From: Methanocaldococcus vulcanius M7
GTDB lineage: Archaea > AGJL01 > Methanococci > Methanococcales > Methanocaldococcaceae
DNA: 64,000 nucleotides
Assembly: GCF_000024625.1 (NCBI RefSeq)
Contig: NC_013407.1
Span: 1,645,928-1,709,927 of the forward strand
Direction: 5' to 3'
The notes under the pieces are model-generated. The model did no database searches. It was not told the origin of the DNA and saw nothing but the letters and a program-made list of their open reading frames with translations. Positions 8,710 to 18,733 of the stretch are shown here, piece after piece. The position numbers were made by a program, and so were the translations under genes. Numbering within the stretch: position 1 is the stretch's first letter; each line of letters begins with the position of its first letter.

Positions 8710-10329
8710 TTATAAATCTTTATAAGATATTAGATCAGAAAACTTCACTACTTCATGCATTGCTCTCAGATTTACTGGAATTTCATTCTCTTTTAACAAA
8801 ACTAACGGGTTTATTCCACCCATTGTCACCAATCCACACATGTCTTTATTTACATTTATTCCATAAAGTTCATTGTTCGGTTCTCCTATCGCTTTAACCC
8901 CTCTCCAATTTAGCTTTTTCAAAACATTTTCTAAGTCCTCTCTTGCTACTCTATGTATCTCCCTAAAACCTGCTAAGAATGTCTTCTCACAATCAACAAA
9001 GTTGAAAAACACCTCATGAGGATCCAATGATGAACCTTCATAGCCAATTATATCTATAAACCTTTCTTTATCTTCCGTGATCTCTAAAATCCCTCCATAT
9101 CTTGGAATCACAGGAATTGAATTCCTTAAAAATATACCATCCAAGGTTACGGCACATATTGTCTGAATCTTTATTTTATCCTGTTCTTCAACAATACCAA
9201 ATCTATCTGAAATACCCAAATACTGTTTATATGCTTCTTTCAATAACTCTACTGCCTCGTCATAATATTGTTTTTCAATATAGGCAGTGTTTACAATAAC
9301 ATTCCCATCACTCTCATCTATATCATATGACACCTTTGCCATTGCGTTAAACATTTTCGATAAAGCAGTTTTTATCCTTATATTTGCTTTTTTCGTTATT
9401 ATCTCTCTTGGATTTTTCTTAACCTTGTGTAGTGATTCTAACCTAACAGTGGATGTCATAGGAGAGATCTCTACAAAGCAGTCGTTTTCTACAAATGGGG
9501 CTATTGGTGTTAATCCTCCAATTAATGCAACCCCAACTTTATCTTCCCCTATATCTAATCCTAAAACGTTTTCAGTTCCATAGCTAATAATGCATTTTAA
9601 TTCATCTTTCTCTAAAACCCCTTTGAATTTTTCTAAAAATTCAACTCCAAAGTATCTAAAATTAGCTGGAAGAAAACCCTCCCCATTCTCTATAATCCCT
9701 ATTACATCTGTTTCTTTTTTCTCGATAAAAGCCCTTAGAGGATCTATTGATGTGGACTTATAATCAATGATCTCTTTGAATTCAACTGGTTTTCCATCTT
9801 CGTATTTTACAATTCCTGCACAAACTTGAAGTGGGAATATTCCATTTTGTAATAAGACGTTGTCAAAATTTAGCGAGCAGAGAGTATTTATCTCAACAAA
9901 CTTTTCTCTGTCTATGATTCCAACTCGATCTCCTACTGCAAGTCCGTTTTCATAAACTCCCTTTATTGTCTTCAGGACCTCGTTGAAATCGGCATAAACA
10001 TGACATCTATTAATAACCACATATCCAAATCTGTAATTTGCAGATATTGTCTTTTCTAAGATATTTGAGTATATACTTCCCAATCTATAAGAAATATTTG
10101 CCTTCTCTAACTCCTCCAACCCTCTCTCCGTTATAACTCTCCCTGCATATCCTAATTTTTTTGTTAATTTCATTCCATCCAACAGTTTCAGATGGTATCT
10201 AACTGCTCGTTCTCCTATCTTATATCCTCGTCTATTAAGTTCTCTTGCTATAATTTTAGCCCCTACGGGCTCTTTTGATTTTGACAGTATATCTAAGATC
10301 TCTATTAATTTCCTATCTAAGTCAGCCAT
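8710..10329 (-). CDS. nrpR: Nitrogen regulatory protein NrpR
   Basis: Start set at 10329 because GGTGG lies just upstream and the product begins at MADLDRKLIEIL. Residues ~1-65 form a winged helix that binds DNA. Two tandem NrpR domains follow, shown by the paired segments VGDRVGIIDREKFVEINTLC and ISDRFGIVEEQDKIKIQTIC, and NVLLQNGIFPLQ and GIFLRNSIPVIP. In methanococci NrpR represses nitrogen-assimilation genes at GGAA-N6-TTCC operators and is released by 2-oxoglutarate. This is the two-domain form fused to the helix-turn-helix. It ends 9 bases from the convergent PLP gene. Confidence 0.93.
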   Translation of the reverse strand: MADLDRKLIEILDILSKSKEPVGAKIIARELNRRGYKIGERAVRYHLKLLDGMKLTKKLGYAGRVITERGLEELEKANISYRLGSIYSNILEKTISANYRFGYVVINRCHVYADFNEVLKTIKGVYENGLAVGDRVGIIDREKFVEINTLCSLNFDNVLLQNGIFPLQVCAGIVKYEDGKPVEFKEIIDYKSTSIDPLRAFIEKKETDVIGIIENGEGFLPANFRYFGVEFLEKFKGVLEKDELKCIISYGTENVLGLDIGEDKVGVALIGGLTPIAPFVENDCFVEISPMTSTVRLESLHKVKKNPREIITKKANIRIKTALSKMFNAMAKVSYDIDESDGNVIVNTAYIEKQYYDEAVELLKEAYKQYLGISDRFGIVEEQDKIKIQTICAVTLDGIFLRNSIPVIPRYGGILEITEDKERFIDIIGYEGSSLDPHEVFFNFVDCEKTFLAGFREIHRVAREDLENVLKKLNWRGVKAIGEPNNELYGINVNKDMCGLVTMGGINPLVLLKENEIPVNLRAMHEVVKFSDLISYKDL

Positions 10330-10565
10330 ATATTCCACCTTGGCTCTTAAAAAGTGCATTATTAAATATTTTTATTATTATAATCAAAATTTAATCTATT
10401 TTTCTATCATTTATCATCGTTAAATTTTATGGAAATTAAAAATTAAAAAGTCAATCTGAACTCTAATTATTTATTTTTATTCGATGATTTATTATATAAG
10501 AATTTATTATGAATCAAATTTGTTATACGGTTTATTTTTGTTATTTAAATAATTCGTTTAATGAT

Positions 10566-11975
10566 TTACTTATCGAGTTTCTCCTTTAACAATTCAACAA
10601 CTCGTTTAGGATCTGCTCTTCCTCTTGTTAGTCGCATAACTTGCCCCATTAAAAAGTTCAACGCCTCTTTTTTACCATTTAAATAATCCTCAACTGCCTT
10701 TTGGTTGTTTTTTATCGCTTCTTCAACTGCTTTTATCAATTCACTCTCATCTTTAATGACCGTCAACCCAAGTTCTTCAACGATCTCTTTTGGTTTTTTC
10801 TTTCCTCTGTTTATTACCAATAGATCAATAACCTCTTTTGCAATTTTTTGTGAAATAGTTCCATTTTTAATTAATTTTATTAATTCAACTATATGTTCGG
10901 GCTTTATACCGCTTTCATATAGATCAACTTTGTGATACTGCAAAGACCTCTTTAACTCGTTCCTTATCCACACAACGGCTAAGTCGATATTTTCTTTACT
11001 TTTTCCAAGTGATTTAACAACGTTTTCAAACATCTCAGCCATATCTAAATCAGTAACAAGAACTTTTGCATCTTCTTCACTTATTTTGTATTCTTCAACA
11101 AATCTCTTCTTCTTAGCAAGAGGTGTTTCAGGCATTTTTTCCTCTATCTCCTTAACCCACTTTTCGGAAATAACTATCGGCTGAATATCAGGATCTGGGA
11201 TGTATCTATAATCTTCTGCTGTTTCTTTGCTTCTCATTGCCTTTGTTATCATTTGACTTTCTAAAAATGCCCTTGTTTCTCTTTTAACTTCTCCTCCTCT
11301 TTTTATAATATTCTTTTGCCTAATTAACTCATATTTTAAAACCTTATAAACCCCTCTTATCGAGTTAACATTTTTAACTTCAACCCTATTTCCTTGAACA
11401 CCCATATAATTTATGGAAATATTAACATCTGCTCTCATCGTTCCCTCTCCCCTCAAACATCCGAGGTATCTAAATAGGGTCATCAATTGTTTTAAAAATT
11501 CTCTTGCCTCTTCTGGACTTTTTATGTCTGGTTCAGTAACGATCTCTATCAGAGGAGTTCCACTTCTATTATAATCAACGATTCCAAAACTTGGATTGTA
11601 TTGTCCAGGATCTTCCTCTAAGTGGACTTCGTGAATTCCTATTCCTAAAAACTCCCCATTAACTCCTATTGGCGTTGATGTTCTCTGATAACCACTTGGT
11701 AAATCGGGATAATCATAATGCTTTCTTTGGAAGTATATATCCTTATCAACAACAATCTCACATCCAAGCATTTTCGCAACCATTATCGCGACTTCTACTG
11801 CCTTTTTATTTGGTGGAAATGGCTTAGCCCCCGGCAAACCTAAACAGACAGGACATACGTTAGTGTTTGGTTCAGCATCCAAATAGTTAGTTGAACAGTT
11901 GCAGAATAATTTTGATTTAGTATCTATCTGAACGTGTATTTCTAACCCACATTTCATTTTAACATCTTCACTCAT
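10566..11975 (-). CDS. gatB: Aspartyl/glutamyl-tRNA amidotransferase subunit B
   Basis: The 469-residue protein has the GatB signature: GLEIHVQ at the N-terminus, CPVCLGLPGAKP, and HLEEDPGQ for ammonia transfer and ATP-dependent activation. A C-terminal YqeY-like tail ends in LMGQVMRLTRGRADPKRV. With GatA (found at 60295-61599) and GatC it converts Glu-tRNA(Gln) or Asp-tRNA(Asn) to the amide forms. Cysteines CNCSTNYL and CPVC near the N-terminus probably bind zinc. GGTGG precedes the ATG. The gene stands alone, far from gatA. Confidence 0.95.
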   Translation of the reverse strand: MSEDVKMKCGLEIHVQIDTKSKLFCNCSTNYLDAEPNTNVCPVCLGLPGAKPFPPNKKAVEVAIMVAKMLGCEIVVDKDIYFQRKHYDYPDLPSGYQRTSTPIGVNGEFLGIGIHEVHLEEDPGQYNPSFGIVDYNRSGTPLIEIVTEPDIKSPEEAREFLKQLMTLFRYLGCLRGEGTMRADVNISINYMGVQGNRVEVKNVNSIRGVYKVLKYELIRQKNIIKRGGEVKRETRAFLESQMITKAMRSKETAEDYRYIPDPDIQPIVISEKWVKEIEEKMPETPLAKKKRFVEEYKISEEDAKVLVTDLDMAEMFENVVKSLGKSKENIDLAVVWIRNELKRSLQYHKVDLYESGIKPEHIVELIKLIKNGTISQKIAKEVIDLLVINRGKKKPKEIVEELGLTVIKDESELIKAVEEAIKNNQKAVEDYLNGKKEALNFLMGQVMRLTRGRADPKRVVELLKEKLDK

Positions 11976-12171
11976 CTTTCCACCTATTAACTTTTTCAGT
12001 TTAAATCCAACGTTCCAAAATATCCAATAAATCTATTAAAGTCAATACTGATTTATTTAATTTAATTTTTTGATAGTTAATATTGCTTTGATATTAATTT
12101 GCGCTTTAATTAAAATTATAATAAAAACTATTCAAACAAAACTACTTTGCAATGTGGTTATTGTAAATTGT

Positions 12172-12678
12172 TCATTTATTTGGTTTTAAGATCTTTGGCC
12201 CCCTTGCTAATGCAGTTATTCCAGTTCTTGCCATTTCTTTTATACCGAGGGGTTTAACTAACTCAATAAACGCATTTATCTTATCTTCTCCTCCTGTTAT
12301 CTCCACGATTAAAGATTCGGGACTTAGATCTACAACATTTCCTCTGAATATACTTGTATATTGTATAATTTGGGATTTTGCACTTTCCGTTGGGGCATAA
12401 ACTTTTATTAAACATAGTTCTCTCTGAACTGACTTTTTTTCTTCCAGTTCGCTAACTTTTATAACATCTATTAACTTATTTAATTGTTTAATTACTTGTT
12501 CTAAGATTCTATCGTCTCCGTTAACCTCTATCGTCACTCTTGAAACTTGAGGATTCTCTGTAGTTCCAACAGTAATACTTGAAATATTAAATCCTCTCCT
12601 TGTAAATAATCCAGAAATTCTTTGTAATACACCTGGCTTGTTTAAAACCAGTGCAGATATAACATGTCTATGCTCCAT
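12172..12678 (-). CDS. ilvN: Acetolactate synthase small (regulatory) subunit
   Basis: The start at 12678 is preferred because GGTGAA just upstream fits as a ribosome binding site; an in-frame GTG exists at 12690. The N-terminal ACT domain ([21 protein letters not shown]) is followed by the C-terminal IlvN domain with [10 protein letters not shown] and GITALARG. It binds valine and tunes the catalytic subunit IlvB in branched-chain amino acid synthesis. The catalytic subunit is not in the window. Confidence 0.94.
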   Translation of the reverse strand: MEHRHVISALVLNKPGVLQRISGLFTRRGFNISSITVGTTENPQVSRVTIEVNGDDRILEQVIKQLNKLIDVIKVSELEEKKSVQRELCLIKVYAPTESAKSQIIQYTSIFRGNVVDLSPESLIVEITGGEDKINAFIELVKPLGIKEMARTGITALARGPKILKPNK

Positions 12679-13334
12679 TCTATTCACCAACTATGTGTGT
12701 TTATCTTTTTTTATTGTTTTTGTCTTTTTTATTTTTATAGTAAGATTTAAAAATGATAAAATAGATCAGTTATTGAGTCCCTTGGTATAATTAAACTCTT
12801 TCTATAATAAGGTTTTTAAGTATTTTAATGTTTTTAAGTAATTTTTAGTGAAAAAATTTAATCGTAAGTTTAATATCAAACACACTACTGATTCACATAC
12901 GTTGATATAACTTAATAATTAATAACTTACTGATAAGTCATTTATTCAAATTATTGGTAAATTAATTTTTGATCAATTTTAATATGTTAACGTTTTATAA
13001 TTCATTTAATTTATTCAACTCTCTATTTATCGAATTTAGATATAGAAGATTTTAAAAAGATGTTAAATAATACTTAGATGTTGAAGATCCAATGTTGATT
13101 TTTTAGTAATAATTTGTTGTATTATAGTTCTATTTCCATTTTGATCCCTAATTTCAAATTCTACTTCTGATTTTGATGTTTTGATTTTTATATCTGTAAT
13201 TATTGATAAACGATTTGTTGAAATTACCAATTTAACAATTAAGATTACGCTTGATTTGAAATTTGCGATTTTGAATTTGGATGAATAGGCATTATTTAAA
13301 CGAGTGTATATAAATTTTTTGGAGAGTGGATAAA
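12679..13334. other. Long AT-rich intergenic region between divergent genes; possible gene remnant
   Basis: About 650 bases separate ilvN from the beta-CASP gene. From 12690 to 13050 I see no coding signal. On the minus strand, 13063 to about 13330 holds an open frame whose latter half reads like real protein (ITDIKIKTSKSEVEFEIRD and onward). It has no good start or ribosome binding site and runs into the 5' end of the next gene, so it is left as a possible decayed fragment. Confidence 0.4.
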
Positions 13335-14600
13335 ATGGTTTTATTGAAATTTCATGGAGGATGTCAGCAAATAGGAATGAGTTGCGTAGAAGTTGAATCG
13401 CAGAAAGGGAAGATATTGTTAGATTGTGGATTATCTCCAGATACCGGGGAGATTCCAAAGGTTGATGATAAAAGTATAGATGCAGTTATTATTTCTCATG
13501 CTCACTTAGATCACTGTGGGGCTCTACCATTTTACAAATTTAAAAAGATATACTGCACTCATCCAACAGCAGATCTGATGTTTATCACATGGAGAGATAC
13601 GCTAAACTTAAAAAAGGCATTTGGAGAAGAGGACATTCAAAATGCTATGAGTAGTGTTGAATGTTTAAACTACTATGAGGAAAGAAGCATAAATGACAAT
13701 ATTAAATTCAAATTTTATAATGCAGGGCATATCTTAGGAAGTGCATCCATATACTTAGAAGTGGACGGTAAAAAAATACTCTACACCGGAGATATAAATG
13801 AAAATGTTTCAAGAACTCTACTTTCAGCTGACACTGACTTTGATGAAATAGATGTTTTGATAGTGGAGTCAACCTATGGATCACCCTTGGATGTAAAGCC
13901 CGCAAGAAAAACCTTAGAAAGACAGCTAATAGAGGAGATCGCCGAAACCATAGAAAATGGAGGAAAAGTTATAATTCCTGTCTTTGCAATAGGCAGAGCT
14001 CAGGAAATTTTATTAATATTAAATAACTACATGAGGAGTGGTAATTTAACAGAAGTGCCTATTTATACGGATGGATCTCTGATTCACGCTACTGCTGTTT
14101 ATATGAGTTATACTAACTGGCTGAATCCAAAAATAAAGAATATGATAGAAAATGGGATAAATCCATTTGGAGAAATAAAAAAAGCGGATGATAATTTAGT
14201 TTTTAATAAAGAACCATGTATTATCGTTTCTACATCAGGAATGGTTCAGGGTGGACCTATTTTAAAGTATTTAAAACTACTAAAAGATCCTAAGAACAAG
14301 CTTATATTAACGGGTTATCAGGCAGAAGGAACTATTGGTAGAGAGTTAGAAGAAGGAGCAGAAGAAATCCAGCCATTTAAAAATAAAATACCAATAAACG
14401 GTAAAGTTGTTAAAATTGAGTTTTCTGCACATGGGGATTATAATTCATTGGTTCGATATATAAAAAAGATTCCAAAACCAGAAAAAGCGATTGTTATGCA
14501 TGGGGAGAGGTATCAAGCGCTCTCTTTCGCTATGACAATTTGGAAAACATTAAAGATTCCAACTTTTGTTCCTGTTAAGGGAACTGTATTGCCCATTTAA
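13335..14600 (+). CDS. Beta-CASP metallo-beta-lactamase ribonuclease (MJ0162 type)
   Basis: ATG at 13335 is preferred to the GTG at 13326, since GGAGAGTGG serves as its ribosome binding site. The 421-residue protein has the metal-binding motif SHAHLDHCG (near 57-65), later histidine NAGHILGS, and DINEN. The beta-CASP part has ESTYGSP, PVFAIGRAQEILL, and the C-terminal FSAHGDY and MHGE motifs. It lacks the N-terminal KH domains of aCPSF1, so it belongs to the shorter archaeal aCPSF2/RNase J-like group that processes or degrades RNA in the cytoplasm. The product name is secure at family level; the exact substrate is not. Confidence 0.9.
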   Translation: MVLLKFHGGCQQIGMSCVEVESQKGKILLDCGLSPDTGEIPKVDDKSIDAVIISHAHLDHCGALPFYKFKKIYCTHPTADLMFITWRDTLNLKKAFGEEDIQNAMSSVECLNYYEERSINDNIKFKFYNAGHILGSASIYLEVDGKKILYTGDINENVSRTLLSADTDFDEIDVLIVESTYGSPLDVKPARKTLERQLIEEIAETIENGGKVIIPVFAIGRAQEILLILNNYMRSGNLTEVPIYTDGSLIHATAVYMSYTNWLNPKIKNMIENGINPFGEIKKADDNLVFNKEPCIIVSTSGMVQGGPILKYLKLLKDPKNKLILTGYQAEGTIGRELEEGAEEIQPFKNKIPINGKVVKIEFSAHGDYNSLVRYIKKIPKPEKAIVMHGERYQALSFAMTIWKTLKIPTFVPVKGTVLPI

Positions 14601-14657
14601 ATTAAAATATTTTTTTATTTTTATTTTTTTAATATATTTTTTATTAATTTAATTCAA
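14601..14657. terminator. Oligo-T stretches between convergent genes
   Basis: The 57 bases between the two stops are A+T only apart from scattered bases. They contain ATTTTTTTATTTTTATTTTT on the plus strand and complementary runs for the minus strand. Oligo-T is the usual archaeal termination signal, so this probably terminates both transcripts. Confidence 0.4.
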
Positions 14658-15221
14658 TTACACTGCTAAAATTCCTTCCTCTGGAATTTCTTGCTCTATT
14701 GTCTTAATAGCAGAGAAATACTTCTTAAGAACTCCTGTTATCTTTTTCATTATTTCTTTCTCTTCAATTACATCAAGTGAGATTTTTGACTCAATTATCA
14801 CATATAAGTTTTCTCCATACAAGTTTAAAGGATATATGTATAGATAACTGTCATCTTTATATATCACAACTTTTTTAACGTTTCCACACATCTTTTTTAT
14901 GTATTCAAAGATCCCTGAGGCAGTTGCTCCTACTTCCTCAGCATCTTTTAATGTCGTAGCAATAACCAGCCCCTCATCGTTAACAACAATAATATCCTCA
15001 ATATCATAAGATAATGCGATTTCAACCAAGTCAAATTCTTTTGTATATTCTTTATCTTCATCAGGGGCAACATATGGCTTTAATTCCTTTAAGTTTTCTA
15101 TAATTTCCATTTCTATCAATTTATAGGTTTTTTTCTGTTCTCTCTCTTTATAGTAGTAAGCTCCAACTCCAATTCCTACTCCCACTATAAAAAGGATTAG
15201 AAAGGCAATTATCGCATTCAT
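14658..15221 (-). CDS. Membrane-anchored protein with Roadblock/LC7-like domain
   Basis: One N-terminal transmembrane helix (IIAFLILFIVGVGIGVGAYYY) leads a cytoplasmic domain of ~150 residues. The segment IIVVNDEGLVIATTL, with the following GATASGIFEYIKK and YLYIYPL, resembles the Roadblock/LC7 (MglB-like) fold that regulates small GTPases in other organisms. This is inferred from pattern only. The neighbour upstream on the same strand is a repeat-containing regulatory-looking protein, and the two are syntenic in the MJ0158-MJ0180 block. Function unknown. Confidence 0.75.
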   Translation of the reverse strand: MNAIIAFLILFIVGVGIGVGAYYYKEREQKKTYKLIEMEIIENLKELKPYVAPDEDKEYTKEFDLVEIALSYDIEDIIVVNDEGLVIATTLKDAEEVGATASGIFEYIKKMCGNVKKVVIYKDDSYLYIYPLNLYGENLYVIIESKISLDVIEEKEIMKKITGVLKKYFSAIKTIEQEIPEEGILAV

Positions 15222-15395
15222 AGTTAAACCTCTTCACACGTTTTTCCTTACTCAACGTATTATCGTTATTTTTAATTTTTATTAAAGGTTTTTAATTTAA
15301 TAATTTTCATAATTTGATTTTATATAATTTTTTATTTAACTTTTTTGTGAGGTTTAAAATGAATCAATAACAATTAGATTCCACTTAATAATAAT

Positions 15396-16535
15396 TTAAT
15401 CTACATTTATTGAAATTCTCGATGTGTATTTTGAGAGATGCTTTCTAATTATCTTATCTATTTCAAACTTAACCACAGATGGATCAACATCTTTTTTAAT
15501 TATTCCCAATATTCTTTTCCTCTTCACATGAATATCTCCAAACAAATAGTATCTTCCATTTTCCCATTTTATTTTTAACTCTGGCTTTACATCTTCAATT
15601 CCATCCATCATCTTAATTCTCTCTACGATCTCTTTACAGAGTTTCTCTTTTAATTCTTCTAACTCTTCCTCAGAGGGACTAAACACTTCTTCAAGTATTG
15701 TTTCTACCCAATCTTCATCCGGCTCTTTTATTCCAAGTTTTTTTAGTAGTTCCTCTCTTGAAACCTCATTTATTGGCATTTGTTCTTCTTGAAGTTCTTT
15801 ATTTTCTTCTTTCTCTTTCTCATCTTCACTAACCAATCTCATCTCTGGGTATAACTCTAAAATAATATTTGCCTTTCTTTCATTGTATTCATAAACATCA
15901 ATGATAGAATCCTCATCAGAGAGTAGTTGTTCCAATTTTTTTAAAGCGGTCTCTCCAAGTAAAACTCCCAAATTGCACTCGTAAGCGGCACCTATTGGTT
16001 CCCTTCCTTTAAATATTATATATCCATTTTCATAGCCATTAGAAGATTTTTTATAGACGTTTATAACAATATACTTCCCATCTTCCAAATATTTCTCAAA
16101 ATCTCGCACGTTTGTGGCTATTAATTTATCAAGAGGGATGTCTAATTTAATATTAAGATAATTTTCTTTACTATCTGGCTTTTCTTCTTTTTCTGTTTCC
16201 GTTTCTTCTTGGATTTTTACTGTAAAGATCTCAGGATACAACCACTTCATCAGATTTATCTTATCTCTATTGTATTTGTAAATTTCAATTGACTTATCTT
16301 CTTCATTCAACAGTTCTACTATTCCCTCAAGGTTTCCATACTCTTCAACCATATCATTATCGGTGTAATAAACCCCAATAACCTTTCCATTCTCAACAAA
16401 AATGTATCCTTCCCATAATTTCCCATCTTTTTTCGCTAAAACAAGTATATAACCAATATCAATTTTGTTTATAAGATCATCTAACTGTCCTTCATTTAAT
16501 TTTTCAACTAACTCTCCTTCAACTACCTTTATCAT
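15396..16535 (-). CDS. Archaeal protein with internally duplicated domain (possibly DUF2226)
   Basis: Start placed at 16535, with GAGGGA seven bases upstream. The 379-residue protein has two copies of a ~105-residue domain, shown by [15 protein letters not shown] and [16 protein letters not shown], then [19 protein letters not shown] and [20 protein letters not shown] highly acidic linker (rich in E and K, ~115-130 and ~240-260) and a distinct C-terminal domain follow, ending [16 protein letters not shown]. It has no signal peptide. I associate it with DUF2226 but am not sure. It lies 174 bases upstream of the Roadblock-like gene on the same strand. Confidence 0.75.
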   Translation of the reverse strand: MIKVVEGELVEKLNEGQLDDLINKIDIGYILVLAKKDGKLWEGYIFVENGKVIGVYYTDNDMVEEYGNLEGIVELLNEEDKSIEIYKYNRDKINLMKWLYPEIFTVKIQEETETEKEEKPDSKENYLNIKLDIPLDKLIATNVRDFEKYLEDGKYIVINVYKKSSNGYENGYIIFKGREPIGAAYECNLGVLLGETALKKLEQLLSDEDSIIDVYEYNERKANIILELYPEMRLVSEDEKEKEENKELQEEQMPINEVSREELLKKLGIKEPDEDWVETILEEVFSPSEEELEELKEKLCKEIVERIKMMDGIEDVKPELKIKWENGRYYLFGDIHVKRKRILGIIKKDVDPSVVKFEIDKIIRKHLSKYTSRISINVD

Positions 16536-16679
16536 AACCATTCCCTCATCTAATATTATTCAAAATTGTTTAATCCGTATATTCTCACGTCGCAATGTTA
16601 GAATATACGACTTGATAGCTTTCTATTATTCACCTATCGTTATGGGTTATTATATTTTAGTTAATTTAATTATTTAATA

Positions 16680-17465
16680 TTATTTGACACCGTGAGATCT
16701 ATAACATCTTCTCACGATCAAGCCAGCAAAAACGCCTGCTCCAAATCCGTTATCTATGTTAACAACTGCAATCCCAGGGGAGCAGGAGTGCAACATTGTC
16801 AAAAGGGGGGTGATCTTTATTCCATAAGATGTTGATGTCGGCACACCAATAACTGGCACATCAATCATAGAAGCTACAACCGAGGGGAGGGTTCCTTCCA
16901 TTCCTGCAACAACTATCACACAGGAAACATCCTTCTCTATCATAGTTTTTAAAGCAGGAAAAAGTCGATGTATCCCTGCCACTCCAACATCATAAGATGT
17001 TATTGTCTCAACTCCCATCACTTCCAAAGTATCTTTTGCCTCTTCTGCTACTGCAATATCGGAAGTTCCCGCAGTTAATATTCCCACTTTACCTATTTTT
17101 TTTATTTTATAGTTTTTATTTTTTATTATTAATGTTTTCGCCCTTTTATTAATCTTTACCTCATAGTTTTTTAGATCCATCTTCCTAATTTCGTCGCAAA
17201 GTTTTTCGATATTTTCTATCTTTGTGGCAAGAGCAACTCCATTATTCTCTGCAAGTTTCAACGTTGAGTTAATTATCTCATCTATACTTTTTCCTCTGCC
17301 ATAAACAACTTCTGGAACGCCCGTTCTAAACTCTCTATTTATATCAAGTTTTAATTCAGTCCCAATCTCCTCAAAATAGTTTAGTTTTATTAATTTTTCA
17401 ATTTCATTAATATCAAGTTCTCCATTTTTAAATGCTAAAAGTAGTTCTCTCAAATCTTTTCCCAT
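16680..17465 (-). CDS. larB: LarB-type nickel-pincer cofactor biosynthesis protein (PurE-like)
   Basis: The 261-residue protein has a PurE-like C-terminal half (KVGILTAGTSDIAVAEEA, CVIVVAGMEGTLPSVVA, PTSTSYG) and the helical LarB N-terminus. In lactobacilli LarB carboxylates and cleaves nicotinic acid adenine dinucleotide in making the nickel-pincer nucleotide of lactate racemase. Methanogens carry homologues whose client enzymes are less clear. Its ATG overlaps the end of dtdA by 16 bases, showing translational coupling in the moaB-dtdA-larB operon. Confidence 0.88.
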   Translation of the reverse strand: MGKDLRELLLAFKNGELDINEIEKLIKLNYFEEIGTELKLDINREFRTGVPEVVYGRGKSIDEIINSTLKLAENNGVALATKIENIEKLCDEIRKMDLKNYEVKINKRAKTLIIKNKNYKIKKIGKVGILTAGTSDIAVAEEAKDTLEVMGVETITSYDVGVAGIHRLFPALKTMIEKDVSCVIVVAGMEGTLPSVVASMIDVPVIGVPTSTSYGIKITPLLTMLHSCSPGIAVVNIDNGFGAGVFAGLIVRRCYRSHGVK

Positions 17466-18223
17466 TTAATTCCCTCCTTTTCAAAAAATTTTACATATCT
17501 TTTCTTATCCTCTCCTTTACAACCTTTCCAATCAATAAGAGCAATATCCACATCTGTTTTTTCGAAAAGTTGAGTTAGAACATCTTCATCAACTGAGCAG
17601 TATTTTGGAATAAGATAACTAAAATAGTAATCTCCGCTTAATGCAAGTTTTGTGAATTTTGGAGCATAATGTCCTCCTCCAAACCCTACCGCTTTAATTT
17701 TTTTATCGTAATTTTTTGATTTAATCATCTCTATGGTATCCAAAACAGATTTTGCAATTACCTCTCCCGCTTCTTTTAAACGCCACTCTTTTTCTGTGCT
17801 TCCAATCTCAACAAAGACAGTTGGGGCTTTTAAATCTGTTGGAGAGTGATGAACAACCTCAAAAGACACGTCAAAGTTTCCTATTTTTCCGAGTTTGTGG
17901 AATTCCACGTATGTATTGTAGATGTTTTTTAATAGAAGGGTGTTTAAAATAGCATCACTCGGACATACTTCTTTTGGATTTCCTCCGAATTCGTTATTTT
18001 CTGTTAAATTTCCTGGAGTGTGAACGGTTAAGGAAGGTTTTCCTGCTTTACTTCTGTGTTTTGACAAAAATATGTAATAATGTGCAGTTTCTAAATCATC
18101 TGACGTTATAGATAAAAGTTCCTTCTCAACTTCAAATACATCCACTCCAAATTCCTCTCTTATGCATTTAGCAATGTTTTTACTTGCAGGATCTCTATTT
18201 GATGCTATTAGTAAAAATTTCAT
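17450..18223 (-). CDS. dtdA: D-aminoacyl-tRNA deacylase, archaeal DTD2 type
   Basis: The 257-residue product carries the archaeal/plant DTD2 signature SKHRSKAGKPSLTVHTPGN (near residues 54-72), then FEVVHHSPTD and GFGGGHYAPKF with likely catalytic or metal-binding histidines. It removes D-amino acids wrongly attached to tRNA. GGGGAG precedes the ATG. It lies 3 bases after moaB and overlaps larB, so the three genes are one operon without an obvious common pathway. Confidence 0.93.
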   Translation of the reverse strand: MKFLLIASNRDPASKNIAKCIREEFGVDVFEVEKELLSITSDDLETAHYYIFLSKHRSKAGKPSLTVHTPGNLTENNEFGGNPKEVCPSDAILNTLLLKNIYNTYVEFHKLGKIGNFDVSFEVVHHSPTDLKAPTVFVEIGSTEKEWRLKEAGEVIAKSVLDTIEMIKSKNYDKKIKAVGFGGGHYAPKFTKLALSGDYYFSYLIPKYCSVDEDVLTQLFEKTDVDIALIDWKGCKGEDKKRYVKFFEKEGIKWEKI

Positions 18224-18226
18224 AGT

Positions 18227-18733
18227 TTATCTCCCCAAATGTCCCAATATATGCCCAGTTTCTTTTTTAATTATTTTTAAAGCTGTCTTACATGCATTTA
18301 CAGAGCCAGGAATTGAGTATATTACTTTATCCTTATAAATTCCAGCCATAGCTCTTGATAGTATTGCAGAGAACCCAACTTCCTCATAACTCATATGTTG
18401 AAAGATAATTTTAAAACCATCCAGTTCTTTCTCTATCAGATCTTTAAGTGCCTCAACAGTGTTATCTCTTTTTGAGATACCAGTTCCTCCTGTTAAGACA
18501 ATACAATCAACATCAAAGTGATCTGCTATATGCTCAACCACACCTTTTATCATCTCTTTATTATCAGGAACTATGGTATAAACCTTGGCATCTAACTCTT
18601 TCGTTAGAAGTGTTCCTGACTCATCGTTTATATTTTTTAGGTCTTTTCTGTCCTCTATATTAATTAGCATATTATATCTACTATCGCTTACTGTTATTAC
18701 TGCATATTTTATATCCTTTACTACTTTATGCAT
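18227..18733 (-). CDS. moaB: Molybdenum cofactor biosynthesis protein MoaB/MogA family
   Basis: Start set at 18733, preceded by GGTGGAA. The 168-residue protein shows the MoCF domain: YAVITVSDSRY, DCIVLTGGTGISKRDNT, the later SRAMAGIY and YSIPGSVNACKTAL. It adenylylates molybdopterin before metal insertion; in this hyperthermophile the cofactor may carry tungsten. A TATA-like AATATATATTAAAA on the minus strand (18755-18768) lies about 25-35 bases upstream. Confidence 0.92.
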   Translation of the reverse strand: MHKVVKDIKYAVITVSDSRYNMLINIEDRKDLKNINDESGTLLTKELDAKVYTIVPDNKEMIKGVVEHIADHFDVDCIVLTGGTGISKRDNTVEALKDLIEKELDGFKIIFQHMSYEEVGFSAILSRAMAGIYKDKVIYSIPGSVNACKTALKIIKKETGHILGHLGR

